Source: CAYVHB01 sp964450865
GTDB lineage: Bacteria > Bacillota > Clostridia > Saccharofermentanales > UBA5734
Assembly (NCBI GenBank): GCA_964450865.1
Contig: CAYVHB010000011.1
Location: forward strand, 1-64,000
Length of the DNA: 64,000 nucleotides
Direction of reading: 5' to 3'
Shown one piece after another: positions 8,385 to 16,751 of this stretch (position 1 is the first letter of the stretch; the number at the start of each line of letters is the position of its first letter). The notes under the pieces were generated by a model. It did not search any database. It saw nothing but the letters and a program-made list of their open reading frames with translations, and had not been told where the DNA came from. A program made the position numbers and the translations under genes.

Positions 8385-9326
8385 TTACTGACTGATGGTT
8401 TGTTTGAGCGCGTCGATCGAGGTCTTGACGCCCGCTTCCACGGACATGGTCAGGTCTTCCATTTCCAGTGAAACGTAACCGTCATAACCGACCATGTGGC
8501 TGACAGAGAAGAATTCCTTCCACCATTGCAGATCCTTGCCGCAACCGACCGCAACGTAATTCCAGGTGCGGTTTTCAGCGTCCGTAACCGGCTTGGTTTC
8601 GAGCAGGCCGTTGACATCAGCCAGGCCGCGTTCAATGCGGGCATCTTTACCATGAATGTGATGAATAGCACCTTTCAAAGCCCGGGCAGAAGCGATCGGA
8701 TCCGCGCCCATAACCATCAAGTGCGAGGGATCCAGGTTGATGCCAACGATCGGATCGACGGCATTGCGCAATTTCCAGAGTGTTTCCGGGTTATAGACCA
8801 GCATGCAGGGAAATTCTTCGATGGCAATCTGCTCCACACCATGAGCCTTGCAATGCTCTACGAATTTCTTCCACCACGGAATCGCGACTTCGTTCCACTG
8901 ATAAGCCAGGGCTGGCGCCATGTAATCAGGCCACGAGATCGTGGAGGTGATCCAGTTCGGCGTCTGATCGCCTGGGGCCCCGGCCGGACAGCCGGACATC
9001 ATGACGATTTTCTTGACACCGAGTTTACCAGCCAATTCCACGGTTTCAAAGGTGTTCCTGGTATGGGCTTCGCCCATTTCACCCGGACACAATGGATTGC
9101 CGGAGCAGTTAAGGGCGGCGATCTCCATGCCACGCCTAGCCAGTTCCGCTTTGAAAGCGCTGATTTTTGCCGGGTCAGCCAGCAGTTCAGTCCGTTTGAC
9201 ATGCGGGCAGGCGCCCCAGCCGCCGGCGGTCATTTCCACCGCATCAATGCCAAGGGATTTAACTTTGTCGAGCATTTCAGGGAACGGCAGATTGCCGTAA
9301 ACATCCGTACAGATAGCCAGTTTCAT
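8385..9326 (-). CDS. Sugar phosphate isomerase/epimerase-like TIM-barrel protein
   Basis: This 313-residue protein belongs to the xylose-isomerase-like TIM-barrel superfamily (AP endonuclease 2 family). The acidic/His metal-binding set can be read as IAIEEFP, INLDPSHL, HIHGKD and VSLEMED on successive C-terminal strands. Members isomerise or epimerise sugars and keto-polyols in the cytoplasm; the substrate is not predictable here. GAGG precedes the ATG by 8 bases. It follows the Gfo/Idh dehydrogenase in one operon, the usual pairing when a sugar or inositol is first oxidised and the keto product then rearranged. The operon carries two LacI-type operators. Confidence 0.88.
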   Translation of the reverse strand: MKLAICTDVYGNLPFPEMLDKVKSLGIDAVEMTAGGWGACPHVKRTELLADPAKISAFKAELARRGMEIAALNCSGNPLCPGEMGEAHTRNTFETVELAGKLGVKKIVMMSGCPAGAPGDQTPNWITSTISWPDYMAPALAYQWNEVAIPWWKKFVEHCKAHGVEQIAIEEFPCMLVYNPETLWKLRNAVDPIVGINLDPSHLMVMGADPIASARALKGAIHHIHGKDARIERGLADVNGLLETKPVTDAENRTWNYVAVGCGKDLQWWKEFFSVSHMVGYDGYVSLEMEDLTMSVEAGVKTSIDALKQTISQ

Positions 9327-9430
9327 GATTGTACCTCATCTTTCTCAAAGTGGATTCCAAGTAACTCAGGATTTGACGGTCTGGACACCCAGGGGCTAAC
9401 GATCCGGTCATGACATTGGGGACTTGCTGC

Positions 9431-10612
9431 TCAGGCTTCAAAATCGACCCAGACAGCACCGGCGTTGGCCGATTTCACGCAGGTCTGCACCCAGCGAATG
9501 CCCATGATGCCGGCGTCAATATCCGGATAGACCAGGTTCTTGAGGGTTTCTTCGTCGCCACGATTCCTGGCATCAATGGCAATGGCAAATTTCAGGTAGA
9601 TGTTGGACCATGACTCCGGCAGACCCTCGGCATGCAGGGCGCCCAGTCTTTCATAGGCGTTGCATTCATCGTACAGATACGGCATGGCCCGGATCATCCG
9701 CTGGATCGGTGCGCCCTGGACTTCATAAAGCAGCTCATTGGGCTGGTTGTCGCTCCATTCGATGCTGGCCTTGCTGCCGATGATGCGCAGCCGGTGCCCA
9801 TCCATGCAGCCGGCATTGACCGCGGAGGTCCAGAGGCGGCCGACGACACCGTTCTCATAGCGCATCAGGACATAGGCATTGTCTTCAAGCGGGGCGCGAC
9901 TGGGAATGAAGCTTTGCCGGTCACACAGCACCTGCTTGAGCTTGAGCTGCGGGCAAACCAGTTCAGACATATAGAACGTATGCGTCGACAAGTCGCCGAG
10001 AACGAATGAAGGACCGGCGATCTTCGGATCAACACGCCATTTCTGGCCCTCGCTCAGTTTGTCACCCGCTTCGTTGGCACTGAAGCCATGCGTGTAACGC
10101 AGCTCGAGCATACGAACCTCGCCGATATCGCCGTTGGCAACCATCTGCCGCATCTGCAGCAGCAGAGGATGGCCGGAAAAACCATAGGTTACGCCCACGA
10201 TCAGGTTCTTGGCTTCGGCCAGGGCCTTGATTTCCAGGCCTTCTTCTACTTCAAAGAAAAGCGGCTTTTCGCAAATAACGTGCAAGCCGGCATTCAGGGC
10301 CGCTTTGGTGATTTCAAAATGCGTCTTGTTCGGGGTGGCGATGGTCACGACTTCGATGCCGTCGGCACGTTTGGCTTCTTCGGCGAACAGGGTCTGATAG
10401 TTCGGGTAGCAGCGGTCCGGATCAACGCCGATGTTGATCCCGAAATCCTGGCCACGGGCCGCGTCAATATCGAACGCGCCAGCCAGCAGCTGGAAGGCCG
10501 TGTTGTCACGTAAAGCTCCCAGACGATGTTTATAGCCTACATTGGCCGTACGACCTCCGCCGACCATACCCCAGCGCAACGGACGAGCGATCTTTTTTTC
10601 TCCAATCAGCAT
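9431..10612 (-). CDS. Gfo/Idh/MocA-family oxidoreductase
   Basis: This 393-residue NAD(P)-dependent dehydrogenase has the N-terminal Rossmann motif GMVGGGRTANVG and the family CEKPL motif (ICEKPLFFEVEEGLEI), followed by the C-terminal alpha/beta domain. Relatives include glucose-fructose oxidoreductase and myo-inositol 2-dehydrogenase. I prefer ATG 10612, with GAGGTG 6 bases upstream, over an in-frame GTG at 10621 that overlaps that ribosome-binding site. It is the first gene of the operon with the TIM-barrel gene at 8385 and lies under two LacI-type operators. Its product probably becomes the substrate of the downstream isomerase. Confidence 0.9.
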   Translation of the reverse strand: MLIGEKKIARPLRWGMVGGGRTANVGYKHRLGALRDNTAFQLLAGAFDIDAARGQDFGINIGVDPDRCYPNYQTLFAEEAKRADGIEVVTIATPNKTHFEITKAALNAGLHVICEKPLFFEVEEGLEIKALAEAKNLIVGVTYGFSGHPLLLQMRQMVANGDIGEVRMLELRYTHGFSANEAGDKLSEGQKWRVDPKIAGPSFVLGDLSTHTFYMSELVCPQLKLKQVLCDRQSFIPSRAPLEDNAYVLMRYENGVVGRLWTSAVNAGCMDGHRLRIIGSKASIEWSDNQPNELLYEVQGAPIQRMIRAMPYLYDECNAYERLGALHAEGLPESWSNIYLKFAIAIDARNRGDEETLKNLVYPDIDAGIMGIRWVQTCVKSANAGAVWVDFEA

Positions 10613-10635
10613 TTTAGTCACCTCATTTTTATATT

Positions 10636-10651
10636 ACGGGCTCGGGCCCGT
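10636..10651. promoter_or_regulatory. LacI-family operator, copy 3 (dehydrogenase operon, proximal)
   Basis: ACGGGCTCGGGCCCGT lies about 24 bases upstream of the Gfo/Idh start, within the leader of the transcript. It is the reverse complement of the same palindrome family as copies 1 and 2. Confidence 0.8.
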
Positions 10652-10737
10652 TGACGATAAAAAAATATTGAATCGCATATCATGGTCAGATTCCCGCCGC
10701 CGCTTGCTGAAAGGCTTGAATCCCAGGTCATGTCTAC

Positions 10738-10766
10738 ACTATACAGGATCAATAAACAAAATGCAA
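10738..10766 (-). promoter_or_regulatory. Promoter of the dehydrogenase/isomerase operon
   Basis: Read on the minus strand, TTGCAT (10761-10766) and TATAGT (10738-10743) are separated by 17 bases. The -35 box abuts operator copy 4 and the transcript would run over operator copy 3, mirroring the two-operator layout of the ABC operon. Confidence 0.65.
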
Positions 10767-10782
10767 CGGGCCCGGGCCCGTT
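10765..10782. promoter_or_regulatory. LacI-family operator, copy 4 (dehydrogenase operon, at the promoter)
   Basis: AACGGGCCCGGGCCCGTT is a perfect 18-bp palindrome and the most symmetrical of the four copies. It overlaps the -35 box of the promoter at 10738-10766 and lies 12 bases beyond the stop codon of the LacI gene. Its centre is about 130 bases from that of copy 3. Confidence 0.85.
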
Positions 10783-10794
10783 TTTTACAAAAAA

Positions 10795-11814
10795 TTATAA
10801 ACTTTCTTTTTCGCGTATCTCGACGGTCGTGGGTACGAAGTCCTTGTCCGGCTTTTTATTGTTGAAGAGATAGTTGAACAGCACGCGGACTGGCAGATAA
10901 CCTTGTGAAACAGGGTCCTGGCCAATGGTAAAGTCAATGACTTCATCATTAAGCAGCTTGATTACGTCCGGATACAAATCAAAACAGACGACCTTGACCT
11001 GGCCTTCCTGCTTGCGCAGTTTAATGGCTTTACCAACTTCCGCGACTGGCCCGCCGGTGATATACAGGCCAGCCAGGTCCGGATACCGCTGCAATAAGGC
11101 CAGCGTTTTCTGGAAGGTGATGATTTTATTCTCCTGTGTTTCGATCACATCGACAATTTCGATATTGGGGTACTTGCTGCGGATAAAGGTCGTGAAGCCC
11201 TCCTGGCGCAATTCGAGTGCAGCCAGGGTCATCGAACCGGTGATGATGGCGACTTTGCCTTTTTTGTTGATGAGCTTAGCCATCAGGTTGCCAGCTACCC
11301 GGCCTGCCTTGAGCAAGTCCTGACCCACAAAACAGAGGCGGCCGCTGTCAGCCAGATCGGAATTGAAGGTAACGACCGGAATACCGTGTTTGACCACATC
11401 ACGGACTGCATCGCGCAGTTCCTGATCATCGACTGGCCGGAGGATGATACCAGCTACATTTCTTTGCATCAGATACTCCAGCATGGTGATCTGCTGGGTT
11501 GTATCGAAGTCCTTGGTCAGATAATACTCAATCTTGATGCCGAAGGCCTTGTATTCCTGATAGGCTCGCTCAATGCCAACTTTGGCCGCCTTGGTGAATT
11601 CAATGTCCGGCATGACAACGGCAATGGTCAGTTGCTTGTTCTGGAAAGCCAGCGCCTTGCCAATGATGTTGGCCTCGTAGCCCAATTCATCCGCGATACG
11701 GCGAACCCGTTCACGTACTTCGTCACCGACTCCCGGCCGGTCATTCAGCACCTTGTCGACAGTCGACCGTGCGACCCCGGCGATTTCCGCTATCTGTTTG
11801 ATTGTCACGCGCAT
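10795..11814 (-). CDS. LacI-family transcriptional regulator
   Basis: This 339-residue regulator has an N-terminal helix-turn-helix and hinge (VTIKQIAEIAGVARSTVDKVLN, residues 3-24, hinge to about 60) and a periplasmic-binding-like ligand domain (about 65-330). STVDKVLN replaces the commoner STVSRVLN, as in the group of LacI proteins that accompany RbsB-type importers. GAGG precedes the ATG by 10 bases. It lies directly upstream, on the same strand, of the dehydrogenase operon. Four matching palindromes at 7907, 8111, 10636 and 10765 are its likely operators, so it probably controls both that operon and the ABC importer in response to a sugar. Confidence 0.92.
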   Translation of the reverse strand: MRVTIKQIAEIAGVARSTVDKVLNDRPGVGDEVRERVRRIADELGYEANIIGKALAFQNKQLTIAVVMPDIEFTKAAKVGIERAYQEYKAFGIKIEYYLTKDFDTTQQITMLEYLMQRNVAGIILRPVDDQELRDAVRDVVKHGIPVVTFNSDLADSGRLCFVGQDLLKAGRVAGNLMAKLINKKGKVAIITGSMTLAALELRQEGFTTFIRSKYPNIEIVDVIETQENKIITFQKTLALLQRYPDLAGLYITGGPVAEVGKAIKLRKQEGQVKVVCFDLYPDVIKLLNDEVIDFTIGQDPVSQGYLPVRVLFNYLFNNKKPDKDFVPTTVEIREKESL

Positions 11815-12008
11815 TGGCCATCAACCTCATTGATTAAGGCTTGGGATTCATGGACTGATTTAACGTGGATTTCACTTAATAATCTATTGAAAATAGTCGC
11901 GCTCGTCAACCCCGAAATCCAACCATTTCTGCAATCCGGGCAACGAAAGACTCGTGACAGCTGAAATATTGCTGCCAAGCCAGACACCAATTGGGCCGGG
12001 TTTCGCAT

Positions 12009-12041
12009 GCAAAAAAACAGACGGTGGCGGGCACCGTCTGT
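12009..12041 (-). terminator. Rho-independent terminator of the FGGY kinase gene
   Basis: ACAGACGGTG (12017-12026) pairs perfectly with CACCGTCTGT (12032-12041) around a 5-base loop, and the minus strand continues with seven T. It starts 6 bases beyond the stop codon at 12047. Confidence 0.92.
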
Positions 12042-12046
12042 CGGGT

Positions 12047-13552
12047 TTAGCAGCCGTAGTCGTTGCGGTAGCTGGCCAGCTGGTCGTAAGCCGGCTTGAG
12101 GGTGGTGTAAAGCTGGCGGTAGATGGTGTGCAGCCGGTCGTATCGTTCGACGGCTGCGGGATCCGGCAATTCTGTGTCGAGGCGGTCCAGCAGGGCCGTT
12201 CCATCTGACAGGCTGGCGAAATGGCCAATGGCCGTGCCGGCGATGATGGCGGCTCCGACCGTCGTGGCGTGCTCGCTGGGGCTGGCCAGGCGACTGACCG
12301 GGACGCCGAGGACGGCGGCGAGGATCTGCCGCCAGAGCTGGCTGCGGCCGCCGCCGCCGATCAGGTGCATGTGGTTGATGATCAGGCCATCGTCGCGATG
12401 CATGGCGACGGTGTCGCGCAAAGCCATGGAAATGCCTTCCAGCACAGCCCGCAGCAGATGGCCGGTCTCATGATCCAGCGAAAGACCGATAAACGCCCCG
12501 CGTGCGTCAGGATCGAAGTGCGGTGTTCGTTCGCCAGCCAGATAGGGCAGGAAAATCAGGCCATTCGCGCCAGGCCCGACAGATGCCGCCAGGGTGTCAA
12601 ATTGCCTGAGGTCTGTGACCTGGCAGGCGGCCTGGGCCCAGTCAATCGCCCGTCCGGCATTCTGGATCGTGCCAAATGAGCCGACCGAGCGGCCATCGCC
12701 GCTGACAATGTTAAAATTGCGCATCGCCGGATCAAGCACGGCCTTTTCTGCCATACAGGCCGTCCAGGCTGTTGTGCCCAGACAACAGTAATGATCGCCC
12801 ACACGGGCCGCACCGGCCCCGATTGCCGAACCAGCTCCGTCGCCGGCACCGGCTGCAATTGGAATGCCGGCCGGTAATCCCAATTGGGCCGCGGCTTGCG
12901 GGCAAAGCCGGCCAACCAGGTCCGTGCCCTGATGCAGGCGCGGCAGCCTGGCCATGTCCAGGCCAAGGCTCTGGTAGACGTCGGCAAAATACTGCAGATT
13001 GTGGACGTTGAGCAGGCAGGCATGGGAGGCATCTGAAAGATCGGTTGTATCACAGGAGCCCTTCAGCCAGCCTGTCACATAGTCCTTGGACTGCAGGAAA
13101 TAGGCTGTCTTCTGGTAAATGTCCGGCCGGACACGCTTGAACCAGAGCATTTTGGCCAGCGTGGACGGTTCGGGCCGATTCCCGGTCAGCTGATAAATCC
13201 TGCCCGGTCCCAGAACCTGCTCAATCTCATTGACCTGATCGCGTGAACGGGTGTCGCCATGCAGCAGATGGCGGGCCAGCGGTACGCCATCCGCATCCAC
13301 CGGCAGGCAGCCCAGCATATGGCCGGTAACCGCAATCGCCTCGACCGATCCGGGTAAAGCCGGGTACTGGGCATGCAAGTCCCGGACCCCTTGCCTAACC
13401 GCTTCCAGCCAGTCCCCGGACTCCTGTTCGGAAATCCCGCCCGGCGCCGTGTAAGTGGTGATGCGGCGCTGGCTGGAGGCCAACACGGACATGGTCGGGG
13501 AGACCAGGCTGACTTTTGTGGCTGTTGTACCAAGGTCGATCGCTAAAATCAT
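12047..13552 (-). CDS. FGGY-family carbohydrate kinase, xylulokinase-like
   Basis: This 501-residue kinase has the ASKHA phosphate motif AIDLGTTATKVS at its N-terminus, a substrate-side motif VTGHMLGCLPVD resembling the xylulokinase GQMHG region, the adenosine-side GAGDGAGSAIGAG, and the family signature near GGGGRSQLWRQILAA. It phosphorylates a ketose or polyol with ATP; D-xylulose is the best guess from overall length and motifs. I chose ATG 13552 (GAGGTG just upstream). A perfect terminator follows its stop. It lies downstream of the zinc dehydrogenase at 13728, which could supply its ketose substrate from a polyol. Confidence 0.88.
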   Translation of the reverse strand: MILAIDLGTTATKVSLVSPTMSVLASSQRRITTYTAPGGISEQESGDWLEAVRQGVRDLHAQYPALPGSVEAIAVTGHMLGCLPVDADGVPLARHLLHGDTRSRDQVNEIEQVLGPGRIYQLTGNRPEPSTLAKMLWFKRVRPDIYQKTAYFLQSKDYVTGWLKGSCDTTDLSDASHACLLNVHNLQYFADVYQSLGLDMARLPRLHQGTDLVGRLCPQAAAQLGLPAGIPIAAGAGDGAGSAIGAGAARVGDHYCCLGTTAWTACMAEKAVLDPAMRNFNIVSGDGRSVGSFGTIQNAGRAIDWAQAACQVTDLRQFDTLAASVGPGANGLIFLPYLAGERTPHFDPDARGAFIGLSLDHETGHLLRAVLEGISMALRDTVAMHRDDGLIINHMHLIGGGGRSQLWRQILAAVLGVPVSRLASPSEHATTVGAAIIAGTAIGHFASLSDGTALLDRLDTELPDPAAVERYDRLHTIYRQLYTTLKPAYDQLASYRNDYGC

Positions 13553-13727
13553 GGGTTCACCTCTTGTCGGTCGATTGGGCCTGAAAATTGCACAAACCCC
13601 GCGAGGTCCAGGCCTGTTCAGGCCGGACCCCGCAGGGATGCGTGAATAATACTCAATTAATGTGGTTGGTCGGCCTACCCAGCCTGGAGAGCGCCAGTCT
13701 GATGTCCGACCGGGCTGCGAGGGCAAG

Positions 13728-14747
13728 TCAAGGCGTGATCAGGATCTTGCCCAATTTGCGGTAAGCCGGATCGGTAAAGACCTGGGCAATGTCCTTGAGC
13801 GGAACCCGGGCGCCAAAGAGCGGTTCGACCTTGATGGCGCCGCTGCCGATCAGGTTCAGTGACCGCTGCAGGGTGTAGGGGTTGATGAACGATGCGGTCA
13901 CGTGCAGCTCACGACGGAAGACGTCAAAGGGCTTGAGCGGGATTTCACAATCCGGCGGGGTCAGGCCGAACATCATGACGGTGCCGCCCTGGCCACAGAG
14001 CCGGATGGCTTCCTGCACGGTGACACCCAGGCCCACACATTCGATGCTGACATCAATCGGCGGAATGCCCAGCCGCGCCATGAGCACCGCCGGATCCTCT
14101 TCCCGGGGATTGATACACAAGGAGGCTCCCAGTTCATACGCGCTCTTGTGTTTTTCAACAATCGGTTCAACCACAATGACCCGCGAGGCTCCGGATTGCC
14201 TGGCCAGCTGGAGCATCATCAGGCCGATCGTGCCGGCGCCGATGACCAGCACGGTCGCGCCCGCCTTGATCCGGCAGAGGTCAATGCCATGCAGGCAGCA
14301 GCCGACCGGTTCAGCCATGGCCCCCAGCTCAAGCGGCAGGTCATCCGGCAGTTTATAGGCCTGTTTGGCATTGAAGGTGCAGTATTCAGCAAAACCGCCG
14401 TGCGTAGTGGTGCCGATACCGATCATGTTCGTGCAGAAATGAGCCTGGCCGTTGCGACAATAGTAGCAGGCTCCACAGTAGTCATTGGGATCGACGCTGA
14501 CCCGGTCGCCAACCTGGAGCGATGTGACGGCGCTGCCGACCTGGACGACGGTTCCGGCGAATTCATGGCCCAGAATCGTGCCCGGCGTACAATCAGCGGC
14601 CCCTTTGTCACCGTGATAGATGTGCAGGTCAGTCCCGCAGACTCCGCAGGCTGCGACCTTGATGACGATTTCATTCGGGCCAGGCTCACGGACGGGGACT
14701 TCCTGGACCTCGATCTGGTTCTTGCCCGTAAAAACGGCTGCCAACAT
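13728..14747 (-). CDS. Zinc-dependent medium-chain alcohol/polyol dehydrogenase
   Basis: This 339-residue NAD-dependent dehydrogenase has catalytic zinc ligands Cys37 (GVCGTD) and His61-Glu62 (GHEFAG), and four structural zinc cysteines at 91, 94, 97 and 105. The nucleotide-binding glycine motif is VIGAGTIGLM. It belongs to the sorbitol/threonine dehydrogenase branch and probably oxidises a secondary alcohol of a polyol to a ketose. GGAGG precedes the ATG by 8 bases. With the FGGY kinase downstream it forms a plausible polyol-to-ketose-phosphate route. The exact substrate cannot be told. Confidence 0.9.
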   Translation of the reverse strand: MLAAVFTGKNQIEVQEVPVREPGPNEIVIKVAACGVCGTDLHIYHGDKGAADCTPGTILGHEFAGTVVQVGSAVTSLQVGDRVSVDPNDYCGACYYCRNGQAHFCTNMIGIGTTTHGGFAEYCTFNAKQAYKLPDDLPLELGAMAEPVGCCLHGIDLCRIKAGATVLVIGAGTIGLMMLQLARQSGASRVIVVEPIVEKHKSAYELGASLCINPREEDPAVLMARLGIPPIDVSIECVGLGVTVQEAIRLCGQGGTVMMFGLTPPDCEIPLKPFDVFRRELHVTASFINPYTLQRSLNLIGSGAIKVEPLFGARVPLKDIAQVFTDPAYRKLGKILITP

Positions 14748-14765
14748 AACCCTTGCCTCCTAAAA

Positions 14766-15242
14766 TCAGTTCAAGGTCCGACGCTCATTTTCGATCATCC
14801 GGTCGCGGATGATGCTGACGAATTTTTCGATATCCCGGTAATATTTCGACGTATTGAATTCGATGTTCAGATCCGTCTCGCCGCCCGTGCCGGTGATGAT
14901 CTTGAGCGTGCCGGACAACAGGCAGGTATTGAAATCAAGCGCCTTGATCTGGGAATACATGACGTGGCGGATCCGGTAGCCGCCATATTCCAGCAGCTGG
15001 TCATTCAGGCCGTCGTCCACTGCAACCAGGCCATAATTGGTTGCCACCAGCAGCTGGGCCTTGGAGTAGATATCCTTTCGCTTGGCATTGTCGGTATATT
15101 CACGCTTGATGCTCACAATTTCGATGATTTCTTCCTGCTGGACAAGAGCCAGTTCTTTTTTCAGGACGGCCTTGAAAATAAGCGGCGTATCATCACGGCT
15201 GTCAATGATTCGATTGATTTTCAGTTCAAGATCTGCAGTCAT
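14766..15242 (-). CDS. Hypothetical protein with PH-like fold
   Basis: This 158-residue soluble protein has a central beta-rich section (QLLVATNYGLVAVDDG, then YSQIKALDF and SGTLKIITG) of the kind seen in bacterial PH-like domains of the YokE group, preceded by a charged helical stretch of about 60 residues. No catalytic motif or membrane segment is visible. I chose ATG 15242, where GGAG lies 8 bases upstream. It is 18 bases upstream of the zinc dehydrogenase and so probably co-transcribed with it and the FGGY kinase. Why a PH-like protein sits in a sugar operon is unclear. Confidence 0.65.
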   Translation of the reverse strand: MTADLELKINRIIDSRDDTPLIFKAVLKKELALVQQEEIIEIVSIKREYTDNAKRKDIYSKAQLLVATNYGLVAVDDGLNDQLLEYGGYRIRHVMYSQIKALDFNTCLLSGTLKIITGTGGETDLNIEFNTSKYYRDIEKFVSIIRDRMIENERRTLN

Positions 15243-15334
15243 GGTAATCTCCTTCGCCACATTCAGCGGCATTCAAATAGCCAACAGGCCAGGCTCAAGA
15301 TTCATGGACAGCGGCAAACGCCATCGGGCAGAAG

Positions 15335-15426
15335 CCAGAGGCGGCAGCCAGGGTTCATCGTCTCAGCCAATGGTCAGCGGCCAGAGGCGGCAGCCAGGAT
15401 TCATCGTCTCAGCCAATGGCCAGCAC
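15335..15426. repeat. 46-bp imperfect direct repeat, two copies
   Basis: Two adjacent 46-base units (15335-15380 and 15381-15426) share the core GGCGGCAGCCAGG and TTCATCGTCTCAGCCAATGG with few changes. They fill the spacer between the ROK regulator and the PH-like gene. Only two units exist and there is no spacer between them, so this is a tandem duplication, not a CRISPR. Confidence 0.85.
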
Positions 15427-15473
15427 GGCCAGAGCCCTCAGTGAACGGCTAGTGCCGGCAGGCCGGGCCAGAA

Positions 15474-16631
15474 TCAGCCCAGCTCGGTATCCGCAGTCTT
15501 GTCTGCGACGATCAGTGTATTGTCCAGGAACTCCTGGACAAAATACAAAGCGGCGCCGGTTGCGACGGCTTCCATTTTATTGCGGCACGGCATCAGATAA
15601 TGGCTTGATTGCTCACTGAACGGACTGCGTTCATCGACCTTCGCCTGGAGTGCGGGCATATGCTTGTCAATAAAGGTGCCAATGTCGCCGCCAATGATAA
15701 TCGTTGAACCAAACATCATCCGGATTTCGGTAATTGCGGTAGCCAGATGATCGAGGTAGGTATCCCAGACCGGGGCCAGCTTCTCGTCACCATTTTCCAG
15801 CCGGTCAAAGAATGTGAACAGGTCACCATTGGTGTACCGCGAAAGGACCTCGGTGCTGCAATAAGGATCAAAGCAGCCCTTCTGGCCACAATAGCACTTG
15901 CGGCCATTCGGAATCAGGTTGAGATGGCCAAACTCGCAGCTGTACAACCCGTCTCCCCGGTAAGGCGCATCATTGATGAACACCGAGCCGCCGATGCTGG
16001 CACACAGGTTGACATAAACAGCATTGCGGATATCGGGCGAACGGATCAGTTCCGAATAGCCGGCCGCATCCGAGTCGTGGATCAGCCTGGCTTTGTAGGG
16101 AATATACCTGGCAAATTCAGCACACGTCATGCCTGTATTGTCAATAACCCGGCCGTCAACGACATAGCCCCTGACATGGTCAATCAATCCGGGCACGGCG
16201 ATGCTGACACCGAGGATTTTCGCCGGGTCCAGCTGGGCCACATGAATAATCGACTCCACTTCCTTGCCAAGCATTTTCAGATAGTCGTCACTGCGCTGAT
16301 AGACTTTTCGGCGATAGATATACTTGATGACATTGCCATCCATGTCAATGACGATGCTTTTCAGATGATGCCGGGATATATCCAGGCCAATGGCAATCCT
16401 GGCATCCGGGATATAAGAGTAGGCGACAGGATTTCTGCCGCCTGCTCTGCTGATAACCTTGTTTTCACAGCTGATCAGTCCCTGTTCGGCCAGTGCGGTC
16501 AGGTTCTGCGTAACAGTGGGAAGGCTGAGCTGCAAATGGTAGGCGATGGCCTGTTTGGTTGCCATGCCAACATCCCGCAGGTAAAAGTAGATCCGTTTGC
16601 GATTGTTCTGTTTGATGTCACTGATATTCAT
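15474..16631 (-). CDS. ROK-family transcriptional regulator
   Basis: This 385-residue protein has an N-terminal winged helix-turn-helix (MATKQAIAYHLQLSLPTVTQ, about 23-42) followed by a ROK sugar-kinase-like domain. The ROK zinc motif CYCGQKGCFDPYC is present, but the phosphate-binding region reads GLDISRHHLKS and lacks the usual kinase DxGxT, so it is probably a sensor rather than an enzyme. I use ATG 16631; a GTG at 16640, 10 bases after GGAG, is an alternative start. It lies downstream of ribulokinase on the same strand. It is one of two candidates for the regulator of the AT-rich operators at 23.5 and 34.2 kb. Confidence 0.88.
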   Translation of the reverse strand: MNISDIKQNNRKRIYFYLRDVGMATKQAIAYHLQLSLPTVTQNLTALAEQGLISCENKVISRAGGRNPVAYSYIPDARIAIGLDISRHHLKSIVIDMDGNVIKYIYRRKVYQRSDDYLKMLGKEVESIIHVAQLDPAKILGVSIAVPGLIDHVRGYVVDGRVIDNTGMTCAEFARYIPYKARLIHDSDAAGYSELIRSPDIRNAVYVNLCASIGGSVFINDAPYRGDGLYSCEFGHLNLIPNGRKCYCGQKGCFDPYCSTEVLSRYTNGDLFTFFDRLENGDEKLAPVWDTYLDHLATAITEIRMMFGSTIIIGGDIGTFIDKHMPALQAKVDERSPFSEQSSHYLMPCRNKMEAVATGAALYFVQEFLDNTLIVADKTADTELG

Positions 16632-16751
16632 GCTAATCACAGACCACTCACTCCCCGTTTGCGCAAATCCTCCGCACCCGTCCGGTCTCGCCTGTCTCCC
16701 TGAGCGCTTCCTGGTCAGGGCGCGGCCCATCGGCTGTGGCATGCTTACCGG

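Noticed and set aside
13902..15452. 516-residue plus-strand ORF
   Set aside because: It runs antisense to the zinc dehydrogenase and PH-like gene, both of which have clear families or ribosome-binding sites; the ORF is a shadow of high-GC codon usage.
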